Of a stretch of 5,674 bases of DNA, positions 1-5,141 are shown piece after piece. The position numbers and the translations under genes are program-made. The DNA is taken from positions 1 to 5,674 of the forward strand of contig DFDL01000022.1 in the NCBI GenBank assembly GCA_002367715.1, in the 5' to 3' direction. The notes under the pieces are model-generated. The model did not search any database. It saw nothing but the letters and a program-made list of their open reading frames with translations, and was not told where the DNA came from. Position 1 is the first letter of the stretch, and every line of letters begins with the position of its first letter. This stretch comes from Actinobacteria bacterium UBA3028. GTDB taxonomy: Bacteria > Actinomycetota > Actinomycetes > Nanopelagicales > Nanopelagicaceae.

Positions 1-591
1 ATCGAATACGATCCAAACCGTACGGCTCGTATTGCGCTACTGCATTACGCGGATGGCGAGAAGCGTTACATCATTGCGCCAAATAAGTTGAGCCAAGGCG
101 ATGCAATCGAGAATGGTCCTAGCGCAGATATTAAGTCAGGAAATAACTTGCCACTTCGCAATATTCCAGTTGGAACAATGATTCATGCAATTGAACTTCG
201 CCCAGGCGGCGGAGCAAAGATTGCACGTTCTGCTGGCGCATCAGTTCAACTTGCAGCAAAAGAGGGTCCATACGCACAACTACGTATGCCTTCTGGTGAA
301 ATTCGCAATGTTGATGTTCGTTGCCGTGCAACTGTTGGCGAAGTTGGAAACGCAGAACAATCAAATATTAATTATGGAAAGGCAGGCCGTAAGCGTTGGC
401 TCGGAATCCGACCAACAGTTCGCGGTGTTGTTATGAACCCTGTTGATCACCCACATGGTGGTGGTGAAGGTAAAACTTCTGGTGGTCGCCACCCAGTTTC
501 ACCTTGGGGTAAGCCGGAAGGCCGTACTCGCAAGAAAAAAGCGAGTGACCAGATGATTGTCCGCCGTCGTAAGTCGAACAAGAAACGATAA
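1..591 (+). CDS. rplB: 50S ribosomal protein L2, 5'-truncated by window edge
   Basis: L2 binds 23S rRNA near the peptidyl-transferase centre and contributes to subunit association. The reading frame is open from base 1 (IEYDPNRTARIALLHYADGE) to TAA at 589-591, giving 196 residues. Full-length L2 is about 275 residues, so roughly the first 80 are outside the window. The N-terminal RNA-binding (OB-like) domain is cut. The C-terminal domain is complete and includes the hallmark NPVDHPHGGGEGK at 436-474, which holds the conserved histidine implicated in peptidyl transfer in E. coli, followed by GGRHPVSPWGKP and a basic tail ending RRRKSNKKR. A TTG at 88-90 is in frame but internal to the conserved domain and is not a start. 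rpsS follows 12 bases later, as in the S10 operon. Identity is essentially certain. Confidence 0.98.
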   Translation: MEYDPNRTARIALLHYADGEKRYIIAPNKLSQGDAIENGPSADIKSGNNLPLRNIPVGTMIHAIELRPGGGAKIARSAGASVQLAAKEGPYAQLRMPSGEIRNVDVRCRATVGEVGNAEQSNINYGKAGRKRWLGIRPTVRGVVMNPVDHPHGGGEGKTSGGRHPVSPWGKPEGRTRKKKASDQMIVRRRKSNKKR

Positions 592-603
592 GGAGCCTTA
601 CAA

Positions 604-885
604 ATGCCACGTAGTTTAAAGAAGGGTCCATTCGTGGACGGTCACCTTGTTAAGAAGGTGGATGCTCAGAATGCCGCCAATACCAAGAATGTTATTAAGA
701 CTTGGTCACGCCGCTCAATGATCACTCCATCAATGATTGGTCACACCATCGCAGTTCATGATGGTCGCAAGCACGTTCCAGTTTTCATTACAGATGCCAT
801 GATCGGTCACAAGCTCGGTGAGTTCTCACCTACTCGTACCTTCAGGGGACACGTTAAGACGGATGCGAGGGCTTCACGTGGCTAA
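604..885 (+). CDS. rpsS: 30S ribosomal protein S19
   Basis: S19 sits in the head of the 30S subunit, pairs with S13 and contacts the A-site region. The 93-residue product has the normal family length. It opens with PRSLKKGPFVDGHL and carries the S19 signature ITDAMIGHKLGEFSPTRTFRGH at residues 62-83. The ATG at 604 is supported by AAGGAG at 590-595, whose first bases are the end of the rplB TAA, with 8 bases of spacing. The 3' end overlaps the proposed rplV start by 8 bases, so translation of S19 and L22 is probably coupled. Nothing is unusual in the protein. Confidence 0.98.
   Translation: MPRSLKKGPFVDGHLVKKVDAQNAANTKNVIKTWSRRSMITPSMIGHTIAVHDGRKHVPVFITDAMIGHKLGEFSPTRTFRGHVKTDARASRG
867..870 (+). 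promoter_or_regulatory. rplV ribosome-binding site (GAGG) inside rpsS
   Basis: GAGG lies 7 bases upstream of the GTG at 878, inside the last codons of rpsS. This spacing favours GTG 878 over the in-frame ATG at 863, whose nearest purine-rich run (AGGGGA, 844-849) is 13 bases away. Confidence 0.6.
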
Positions 886-1444
886 AACTGCAAATACTGA
901 TGCGGCGATAGTCGCACGCGCGATACTTCGCGAAACTCGTACAACTCCACAGAAGGCGCGTCGCGTCGTAAACATCATTCGTGGTGAGCGCGCTGACACT
1001 GCACTTTCAACTTTGAAGTTTGCTAACCAAGAGATTGCTGGCGAGCTCTACACGCTTCTTGCATCAGCTGTATCAAATGCAAAGCAGAAGAATCCATCAC
1101 TTCGTGGCGCTTCAGAACTTTGGGTTGCCGAAGCGCTAGTTGATGAGGGTTTCACTTTGAAGCGTTTTCGTCCTCGTGCACAGGGTCGTGGATTTACTAT
1201 CCGCAAGCGCACCTCAACAATCACAGTAGTTGTTTCAGATGATCGCAATTTCCGTTCCCACGGAACTCGCAAAGTTGTTAAGCATGCTCCAGCTGTAAAG
1301 CCGGTAGCAGAAGTTGCAACCGAGAAGAGTGAAGTTAAAGCAACTTCAGCTGCGCCAGCTGCAAAGAAGGCAGCGGCCAAAAAGGCTCCTGCAAAGAAAG
1401 CCCCTGCTAAAAAAGCAGTAGCTAAAGAAGGGAAGGCCGAATAA
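878..1444 (+). CDS. rplV: 50S ribosomal protein L22 with Lys/Ala-rich C-terminal tail
   Basis: L22 binds 23S rRNA; its long beta-hairpin lines the nascent-peptide exit tunnel. From the GTG start the product is 188 residues (MAKTANTDAAIVARAILRET). The core shows RTTPQKARRVVNIIRGE at residues 21-37 and the hairpin signature KRFRPRAQGRG at 95-105, followed by TIRKRTSTITVVV. Residues 130-188 lie beyond the core fold and form a low-complexity basic tail with repeated AKKAP/AKKA units. Mycobacterial L22 has a similar tail, so this is a lineage trait. GTG 878 is preferred because of the well-placed GAGG. Alternatives are ATG 863, which would add five residues, and GTG 818, which lies deep inside rpsS and is unlikely. 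The stop abuts the rpsC ATG directly. The start is less certain than the identity. Confidence 0.95.
   Translation: MAKTANTDAAIVARAILRETRTTPQKARRVVNIIRGERADTALSTLKFANQEIAGELYTLLASAVSNAKQKNPSLRGASELWVAEALVDEGFTLKRFRPRAQGRGFTIRKRTSTITVVVSDDRNFRSHGTRKVVKHAPAVKPVAEVATEKSEVKATSAAPAAKKAAAKKAPAKKAPAKKAVAKEGKAE
1358..1426 (+). repeat. Degenerate AAKKA/PAKKA-coding repeat in the rplV tail
   Basis: This stretch encodes L22 residues 161-183, built from repeats of the form Ala-Ala/Pro-Ala-Lys-Lys. The DNA units vary at synonymous positions (GCT/GCA, AAA/AAG), so the repeat is clearer in protein than in DNA. It resembles the histone-H1-like basic tails found on several actinobacterial nucleic-acid-binding proteins. 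It probably adds disordered positive charge for rRNA contact (inference). Confidence 0.8.
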
Positions 1445-2266
1445 ATGGGTCAAAAAGTAAATCCACACGGCTTTCGCCTTGGTATCACTACAGAGTTCAA
1501 ATCTCGTTGGTATGCCGAGAAGCTATACAAGGATTATGTAAAAGAGGATATTGAGATCCGACGCACGATGTCTAAGGGCATGGAGCGCGCCGGTGTTTCA
1601 CATATCGAAATCGAACGTACTCGTGAGCGCGTACGTATCGATCTTCACACTGCTCGTCCAGGAATTGTTATTGGTCGTCGCGGAACTGAGGCTGACAAGA
1701 TTCGCGAGAAGCTTGAAAAGCTAACAGGCAAGCAGGTGCAGCTAAATATTCTTGAAGTTAAGAACCCTGAGATAAATGCTCAACTAGTTGCGCAAGGAAT
1801 TGCAGAACAACTAGCTGCTCGAGTCTCTTTCCGTCGTGCGATGCGTAAGTCAATGCAGACAGCTCTAAAGGCTGGCGCGCAGGGAATTCGTGTTCAATGT
1901 GGTGGACGTCTTGGTGGCGCAGAAATGTCTCGCTCAGAGTTCTATCGTGAAGGACGCGTACCACTTCACACACTTCGCGCTGATATTGACTATGGATTCT
2001 ATGAGGCACATACAACATTCGGTCGACTAGGCGTAAAGGTCTGGATCTACAAGGGTGAAGTTATCGAATCTCGCGCAGAACGCGCAGCTTCTGCACTTGC
2101 AGCAGCTCGGGCACCAAAACCATCTCGCGGTGGTCCACGCGCACCTCGCGCACCTCGCGGTGAAGTAACAACCTCAACTGTCGAATCTCGCGCCGCAGAA
2201 GCCGCAACTGCTGTTGTTGAAACACCAGCTGCTACAACTCCTGCAACTGAAGGAGGCGAGGCGTAA
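1445..2266 (+). CDS. rpsC: 30S ribosomal protein S3 with long C-terminal extension
   Basis: S3 lies at the mRNA entry channel of the 30S subunit and contributes to mRNA unwinding and head structure. The 273-residue product begins MGQKVNPHGFRLGI, the usual start. It has a type II KH domain with the GXXG loop GRRG at residues 77-80, and the C-terminal S3 signature GAQGIRVQCGGRLGGAEMSR at 144-163 followed by SEFYREGRVPLHTLRADIDYG. The conserved core ends near residue 210. Residues 211-273 are low-complexity Ala/Arg/Pro/Thr, making the protein about 40 residues longer than E. coli S3, as is common in actinobacteria. The ATG follows the rplV TAA with no gap, and a GAAGGGAAGG run at 1428-1437 inside rplV can act as ribosome-binding site. 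The last codons (EGGEA) contain the rplP Shine-Dalgarno. Confidence 0.98.
   Translation: MGQKVNPHGFRLGITTEFKSRWYAEKLYKDYVKEDIEIRRTMSKGMERAGVSHIEIERTRERVRIDLHTARPGIVIGRRGTEADKIREKLEKLTGKQVQLNILEVKNPEINAQLVAQGIAEQLAARVSFRRAMRKSMQTALKAGAQGIRVQCGGRLGGAEMSRSEFYREGRVPLHTLRADIDYGFYEAHTTFGRLGVKVWIYKGEVIESRAERAASALAAARAPKPSRGGPRAPRAPRGEVTTSTVESRAAEAATAVVETPAATTPATEGGEA
2138..2155 (+). repeat. 9-bp tandem duplication in the rpsC tail
   Basis: CGCGCACCT occurs twice in tandem (2138-2146 and 2147-2155), followed by a partial third copy CGCG. It encodes the RAPRAPR part of the S3 extension. A unit of three whole codons keeps the frame and suggests a slippage-type duplication in a tail under weak constraint. 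Confidence 0.85.
2250..2256 (+). promoter_or_regulatory. rplP Shine-Dalgarno AAGGAGG inside the rpsC 3' end
   Basis: A full AAGGAGG lies within the last rpsC codons, but 12 bases separate it from the ATG at 2269, which is longer than elsewhere in the cluster. A second purine run, GGCGAGG at 2255-2261, is closer and may share the role. Confidence 0.6.
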
Positions 2267-2268
2267 AA

Positions 2269-2682
2269 ATGTTAATTCCACGCAAAGTTAAGCACCGTAA
2301 GCAGCACCACCCAAAGCGCGGTGGAAAGTCGAAGGGCGGAACAGTTGTTGCATTCGGCGACTTCGGTATCCAAGCTTTAGAACCTGCTTATGTAACTAAC
2401 CGCCAAATTGAGGCTGCCCGTATTGCTATGACTCGTCATATCAAGCGCGGTGGAAAAGTTTGGATCAATATTTATCCAGATCGTCCATTGACGAAGAAGC
2501 CAGCTGAAACTCGTATGGGTTCCGGTAAGGGTTCCCCAGAATGGTGGATTGCAAACGTAAAGCCGGGTCGCGTTATGTTTGAAATCTCTGGTGTTACTGA
2601 AGATATCGCAACAGAGGCAATGACTCGTGCGATTCACAAGCTTCCAATGAAGTGCCGAGTAGTTCGTCGTGAGGAGTTCTAA
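2269..2682 (+). CDS. rplP: 50S ribosomal protein L16
   Basis: L16 binds 23S rRNA beside the A site and helps position the elbow and acceptor arm of tRNA. The 137-residue product has the standard length and start (MLIPRKVKHRKQHH). It carries conserved L16 elements: GIQALEPAYVTNRQIEAAR at residues 33-51, and KPAETRMGSGKG at 77-88. The latter includes the arginine (Arg82 here) that matches the residue hydroxylated in E. coli L16, although whether it is modified here cannot be told. The C-terminus KLPMKCRVV is typical. The gap from rpsC is 2 bases. The stop shares one base with the rpmC ATG in a TAATG junction, which implies termination-reinitiation coupling. Confidence 0.98.
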   Translation: MLIPRKVKHRKQHHPKRGGKSKGGTVVAFGDFGIQALEPAYVTNRQIEAARIAMTRHIKRGGKVWINIYPDRPLTKKPAETRMGSGKGSPEWWIANVKPGRVMFEISGVTEDIATEAMTRAIHKLPMKCRVVRREEF

Positions 2683-2900
2683 TGGCAAATATCGTTACAA
2701 CTGAAGAGTTGCGCGCTCTTGCGGGCGAAGAACTTGCTACTAAGTTGCGTGAGTCAAAGGAAGAGTTATTCAACCTTCGATTCCAAGCAGCTACTGGCCA
2801 GCTTGAGAGCCACGGTCGTCTGACTGCGGTCCGTAAAGAGATTGCACGCATTTACACAATTTTACGTGAACGTGAATTAGGAATTGGAGGCGCAGCATGA
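2682..2900 (+). CDS. rpmC: 50S ribosomal protein L29
   Basis: L29 is a small two-helix protein near the tunnel exit, next to L23, where it helps form the docking area for nascent-chain factors. The 72-residue product shows the expected helical hairpin: TEELRALAGEELATKLRESK, then ELFNLRFQAATGQLE, and the family signature region LTAVRKEIARIYTILRER at residues 47-64. The start is fixed by GAGGAG at 2671-2676, five bases upstream and inside rplP, and by the TAATG overlap. The stop overlaps the rpsQ start as ATGA. The size and order rplP-rpmC-rpsQ match the canonical S10 operon. Confidence 0.97.
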   Translation: MANIVTTEELRALAGEELATKLRESKEELFNLRFQAATGQLESHGRLTAVRKEIARIYTILRERELGIGGAA

Positions 2901-3172
2901 CATCTGCAAAGATAGAAGAAGCTCGTGGCTTCCGTAAGACACGTGAAGGCATCGTAACTTCGGACAAGATGGATAAAACCGTCGTTGTCGAAATTAAGAA
3001 CCAGGTCAAGCACGCTATGTACTCAAAAGTCATGACTCGTACTCATAAATTGAAGGCACATGACGAGCACAACAGCGCCGGTATTGGCGATCGCGTTCTC
3101 TTGATGGAGACACGTCCGCTATCTGCTACTAAGCGTTGGCGCGTAGTTGAAATTCTTGAGAAGGCTAAGTAA
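2897..3172 (+). CDS. rpsQ: 30S ribosomal protein S17
   Basis: S17 is an OB-fold primary 16S rRNA-binding protein of the 30S body. The 91-residue product contains the typical core RKTREGIVTSDKMDKTVVVE at residues 13-32, then HKLKAHDEHN at 50-59 and the S17 signature GDRVLLMETRPLS at 64-76, ending with KRWRVVEILEKAK. An N-terminal stretch of about 10 residues (MTSAKIEEAR) precedes the core; variable N-termini are usual in this family. GGAGG at 2886-2890 sits six bases from the ATG, which overlaps the rpmC TGA as ATGA. In the classical arrangement this is the last gene of the S10 operon, but here rplN follows after 14 bases. Confidence 0.98.
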   Translation: MTSAKIEEARGFRKTREGIVTSDKMDKTVVVEIKNQVKHAMYSKVMTRTHKLKAHDEHNSAGIGDRVLLMETRPLSATKRWRVVEILEKAK

Positions 3173-3186
3173 GGGGAGACTGACAA

Positions 3187-3555
3187 ATGATTCAACAAGA
3201 ATCCAGACTTCGAGTCGCGGATAACACTGGCGCAAAGGAACTCCTCTGCATCCGTGTTCTCGGTGGTTCCTCACGACGCTACGCCGGAATCGGCGACATT
3301 ATTGTTTGCACCGTTAAAGATGCAATTCCTGGCGGACAGGTTAAGAAGGGTGAGGTCGTAAAGGCTGTCATCGTTCGCACCGTCAAGGAGAATCGTCGCC
3401 CAGATGGTTCATATATTAAATTTGATGAGAATGCTGCAGTCATCCTTAAAGCAGATGGCGAACCACGCGGCACTCGTATCTTCGGACCAGTTGCTCGCGA
3501 ACTTCGCGACAAAAAGTTTATGAAGATTATTTCCCTTGCTCCGGAGGTGCTATAA
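3187..3555 (+). CDS. rplN: 50S ribosomal protein L14
   Basis: L14 is a beta-barrel protein at the subunit interface; it forms bridges to 16S rRNA and is the docking site for the silencing factor RsfS in other bacteria. The 122-residue product is exactly the usual bacterial length. It starts MIQQESRLRVADNTGAKE and carries the L14 signature region GEVVKAVIVRTVKENRRPDG at residues 55-74, followed by FDENAAVIL. The C-terminus KFMKIISLAPEVL is normal. AAGGGGAG at 3171-3178, beginning in the rpsQ stop codon, gives a strong ribosome-binding site 8 bases from the ATG. This is classically the first spc-operon gene, yet the 14-base gap leaves little room for a separate promoter. Confidence 0.98.
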   Translation: MIQQESRLRVADNTGAKELLCIRVLGGSSRRYAGIGDIIVCTVKDAIPGGQVKKGEVVKAVIVRTVKENRRPDGSYIKFDENAAVILKADGEPRGTRIFGPVARELRDKKFMKIISLAPEVL

Positions 3556-3558
3556 GAA

Positions 3559-3885
3559 ATGGCAAAGTTATTGAAGCTTAAGAAGGGCGATCAAGTTCTT
3601 GTTATTGCCGGAAAAGATAAGGGCGTAACTGGAAAGATTCTTGAAGTAGACAAGGCGAAATCTCGCGTACTTGTCGAAGGTGTTGCACGCGTAAAGCGCC
3701 ACACCCAGGAGACTTCAAGTGAGCGCGGCGTAAAAGTTGGTGGAATCCTTACCGTTGAATCAGCAATTCACATCTCTAATGTGATGTTGGTTGATGGCGA
3801 TGGCAAAGCAACTCGCAGCGGTTCACGCAAAGATGAAAATGGCAAGAATGTTCGCATCTCCCGCCGTACTGGAAAGGATCTCTAA
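3559..3885 (+). CDS. rplX: 50S ribosomal protein L24
   Basis: L24 is an assembly-initiating 23S rRNA-binding protein near the tunnel exit. The 108-residue product has an N-terminal KOW motif (KKGDQVLVIAGKDKGVTGKI, residues 8-27) followed by the typical KRHTQ segment at 47-51 and GGILTVESAIHISNVMLVD at 61-79. The C-terminal part (GKATRSGSRKDENGKNVRIS) matches the L24 C-terminal domain, and no zinc-finger cysteines are present, as is usual for bacterial L24. GGAGGTG at 3543-3549, inside rplN, lies 9 bases from the ATG; the two genes are 3 bases apart. The stop forms a TAATG overlap with rplE. Confidence 0.98.
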   Translation: MAKLLKLKKGDQVLVIAGKDKGVTGKILEVDKAKSRVLVEGVARVKRHTQETSSERGVKVGGILTVESAIHISNVMLVDGDGKATRSGSRKDENGKNVRISRRTGKDL

Positions 3886-4442
3886 TGACTACATCTACCT
3901 CGCCACGTCTTAAGGCGCGATATGCGGCTGAGATCAAGCCAGCCCTAAAAACTAAGTTTGCTTACAAGAACGTAATGCAGATTCCAACCCTCACAAAGGT
4001 AATTGTGAATATGGGTGTGGGTGAAGCAGCTCGTGATTCGAAGCTTATTGAAGGCGCAATCCGTGATATCACAATCATCACCGGGCAGAAGCCACAAGTA
4101 ACTAAGTCACGTAAGTCGATTGCACAGTTTAAGTTGCGCGAAGGTATGCCAATTGGTTGTCACGTAACACTTCGCAATGATCGTATGTGGGAGTTCGCAG
4201 ATCGTCTGCTATCGATCGCACTTCCGCGTATTCGCGACTTCCGCGGTCTCTCTCCAAAGCAATTCGATGGAAATGGTAACTACACATTCGGCCTAACCGA
4301 ACAGAATGTTTTCCCTGAAATCGAACAGGACAAGATCGATCGCACCCGCGGTATGGATATTACATTCGTAACTACTGCCAAGAATGATGAAGAGGGACGC
4401 GAATTACTTCGTGCGCTCGGCTTCCCATTCAAGGAAAACTAA
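3885..4442 (+). CDS. rplE: 50S ribosomal protein L5
   Basis: L5 binds 5S rRNA in the central protuberance and contacts P-site tRNA and S13. The 185-residue product has normal family length. It shows the L5 signature LTKVIVNMGVGEA at residues 36-48, the conserved TGQKPQVTKSRKSIAQFKLR at 66-85 followed by EGMPIGCHVTLR, then DFRGLSPKQFDGNGNYTFG at 118-136 and the C-terminal EEGRELLRALGFPF. The ATG shares one base with the rplX stop (TAATG) and has AAGGA at 3874-3878, six bases upstream. The first 8-10 residues (MTTSTSPRLK) are variable, so the start rests mainly on the overlap and ribosome-binding site. Confidence 0.98.
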   Translation: MTTSTSPRLKARYAAEIKPALKTKFAYKNVMQIPTLTKVIVNMGVGEAARDSKLIEGAIRDITIITGQKPQVTKSRKSIAQFKLREGMPIGCHVTLRNDRMWEFADRLLSIALPRIRDFRGLSPKQFDGNGNYTFGLTEQNVFPEIEQDKIDRTRGMDITFVTTAKNDEEGRELLRALGFPFKEN

Positions 4443-4454
4443 GAGAGGCGCCAA

Positions 4455-4640
4455 ATGGCAAAGACATCACTTAAGGTCAAAGCAGCTCGCAAGCCTAAAT
4501 TCAAGGTTCGCGGCTACACACGTTGCCAACGTTGTGGACGTCCTCATTCGGTCTACCAAAAATTTGGTATCTGCCGTATCTGTTTCCGCGAGATGGCACA
4601 CCGTGGCGAACTTCCAGGTATCACCAAGGCTTCTTGGTAA
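4455..4640 (+). CDS. rpsZ: 30S ribosomal protein S14 type Z (zinc-binding)
   Basis: S14 binds the 30S head next to S3 and S10 and is needed late in small-subunit assembly. This is the short 61-residue form, with a four-cysteine zinc ribbon: Cys24-X2-Cys27 and Cys40-X2-Cys43 (RCQRCG and ICRICF). The C-terminus REMAHRGELPGITKASW is the classic S14 ending. The four cysteines place it in the zinc-dependent class, often named rpsN or rpsZ; a zinc-independent paralogue may exist elsewhere in the genome, but none is in view. GAGAGG at 4443-4448 lies six bases from the ATG, 12 bases after rplE. The gene is followed by the only sizeable gap in the window. Confidence 0.98.
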   Translation: MAKTSLKVKAARKPKFKVRGYTRCQRCGRPHSVYQKFGICRICFREMAHRGELPGITKASW

Positions 4641-4731
4641 TACATCCCTTTTATCCCAACAACTACGGGAAAGGTCCACTCCTTAAATTAAGGAGAATGG
4701 AAACCGGCTCGAGAAAGGCCAGAGGCCAAGA
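4641..4731 (+). promoter_or_regulatory. rpsZ-rpsH intergenic leader, possible RNA regulatory region
   Basis: This 91-base gap stands out because every other junction is 14 bases or shorter. It contains a weak first hairpin (TCCC 4654-4657 with GGGA 4667-4670, 9-base loop), a strong palindrome at 4679-4695, a short ORF beginning at ATG 4697, and a GGCC-AGA-GGCC element at 4717-4727 over the likely rpsH ribosome-binding site. No convincing -35/-10 pair and no U-tract terminator were seen. In E. coli, S8 represses spc-operon translation by binding the mRNA near the rplE start; a comparable element placed before rpsH here is a guess. The region may also be an RNA processing site or just a spacer. 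Confidence 0.4.
4679..4695 (+). repeat. Palindrome CTCCTTAA-A-TTAAGGAG (potential hairpin)
   Basis: Two perfectly complementary 8-base arms (4679-4686 and 4688-4695) flank a single A. In RNA, a 6-bp stem CUCCUU/AAGGAG with a 5-base AAAUU loop is the likely form. The 3' arm is a Shine-Dalgarno-like AAGGAG and the 5' arm resembles the 16S anti-Shine-Dalgarno, so the structure would hide that site. There is no U-run after it, so it does not look like an intrinsic terminator. Confidence 0.7.
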
Positions 4732-4735
4732 ATGA
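4697..4735 (+). CDS. Possible 12-codon leader ORF overlapping rpsH
   Basis: An ATG one base after AAGGAG opens a 12-codon frame (METGSRKARGQE) that ends in TGA at 4733-4735, overlapping the rpsH ATG at 4732 as ATGA. The overlap matches the coupling style used elsewhere in this cluster. Against it, one base between Shine-Dalgarno and ATG is too short for efficient initiation, and the frame is open upstream as far as 4523 by chance. The peptide resembles nothing I recognise. I consider expression possible but unproven. Confidence 0.15.
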   Translation: METGSRKARGQE

Positions 4736-5136
4736 CAATGACAGATCCGATCGCGGACATGCTTGCTCGTCTGCGCAACGCGAACTCTGCTTACCATGAG
4801 GTGGTTTCTATGCCATCTTCATCGGTAAAGGTTCGTATTGCAGAAATCCTTAAGCAAGAGGGTTTCATCGCAGGCTTTAAAGTAGAGGATTCAGCTACCG
4901 GTTTTGGTAGGACGTTGATAATCGATTTGAAGTTCGGTGCAAACCGCGAACGTTCAATCGCAGGTCTACGTCGCGTCTCCAAGCCAGGATTACGTGTTTA
5001 TGCAAAGTCAACAGCGCTTCCAAAAGTGCTTGGTGGACTTGGCGTTGCAATCATCTCCACTTCATCAGGTCTTCTAACTGATAAAGCGGCTAACAAGCAG
5101 GGTGTAGGCGGAGAAGTTCTCGCCTACGTATGGTGA
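4732..5136 (+). CDS. rpsH: 30S ribosomal protein S8
   Basis: S8 is a primary binder of the 16S rRNA central domain and, in E. coli, the translational repressor of the spc operon. The 134-residue product starts MTMTDPIADMLARLRNANSA, the form usual in actinobacteria. It carries the C-terminal rRNA-binding signature STSSGLLTDKAA at residues 109-120 and ends GGEVLAYVW. ATG 4732 is chosen over the in-frame ATG 4738 because the MTMTDP start is widely conserved and AGAGG at 4721-4725 lies six bases away, against 12 for 4738. That ribosome-binding site is part of a small GGCC hairpin. The gene is separated from rpsZ by a 91-base leader, and rplF follows after 5 bases. Confidence 0.98.
   Translation: MTMTDPIADMLARLRNANSAYHEVVSMPSSSVKVRIAEILKQEGFIAGFKVEDSATGFGRTLIIDLKFGANRERSIAGLRRVSKPGLRVYAKSTALPKVLGGLGVAIISTSSGLLTDKAANKQGVGGEVLAYVW
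5104..5127 (+). other. Potential hairpin at the end of rpsH, upstream of rplF
   Basis: GTAGGC (5104-5109) pairs with GCCTAC (5122-5127), and GAG (5111-5113) with CTC (5119-5121), giving a 9-bp stem with one bulged G (5110) and a 5-base AAGUU loop. It lies within codons for the conserved GVGGEVLAYV end of S8 and stops four bases before the rplF Shine-Dalgarno. It may be fortuitous or may affect rplF initiation or mRNA stability. Confidence 0.45.
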
Positions 5137-5137
5137 T
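5132..5137 (+). promoter_or_regulatory. Atypical rplF ribosome-binding site GGTGAT
   Basis: rplF lacks the AGGAG core seen before its neighbours. GGTGAT, which matches the 3' half of the extended Shine-Dalgarno GGAGGTGAT, lies over the rpsH stop codon, four bases before the rplF ATG. Reinitiation after rpsH probably contributes. Confidence 0.5.
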
Positions 5138-5141
5138 TTAA

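Noticed and set aside
1048..1380. 110-codon open frame on the minus strand opposite rplV
   Set aside because: It lies wholly antisense to conserved L22 codons. Its Ala-rich composition mirrors the repeat on the plus strand, and it has no family resemblance.
1409..1414. A6 run in the rplV tail as a programmed frameshift site
   Set aside because: There is no X-XXY-YYZ heptamer context or downstream structure, and the zero frame ends normally and abuts rpsC. It is simply Lys codons.
1986..2016. TTGACT followed by ATACAA/TACAAC as an internal promoter in rpsC
   Set aside because: The -10 match is poor and the bases encode the conserved ADIDYGFYEAHTTFG stretch of S3, so a chance match is more likely.
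2377..2688. 103-codon open frame on the minus strand opposite rplP
   Set aside because: It is a shadow of L16 coding sequence, has no recognisable motif and is incompatible with the dense plus-strand cluster.
4384..4686. 100-codon plus-strand frame spanning the rplE end, rpsZ and the gap
   Set aside because: It overlaps two certain ribosomal genes in another frame and shows no family features.
4641..4700. Promoter or intrinsic terminator in the rpsZ-rpsH gap
   Set aside because: No -35/-10 pair with good spacing was found, and neither hairpin is followed by a T-run. Termination here would also cut off rpsH and rplF.
4523..4735. 70-codon plus-strand frame from within rpsZ to the rpsH start
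   Set aside because: Its first part is out-of-frame rpsZ. Only the last 12 codons (from ATG 4697) are worth considering, and they are listed separately at low confidence.
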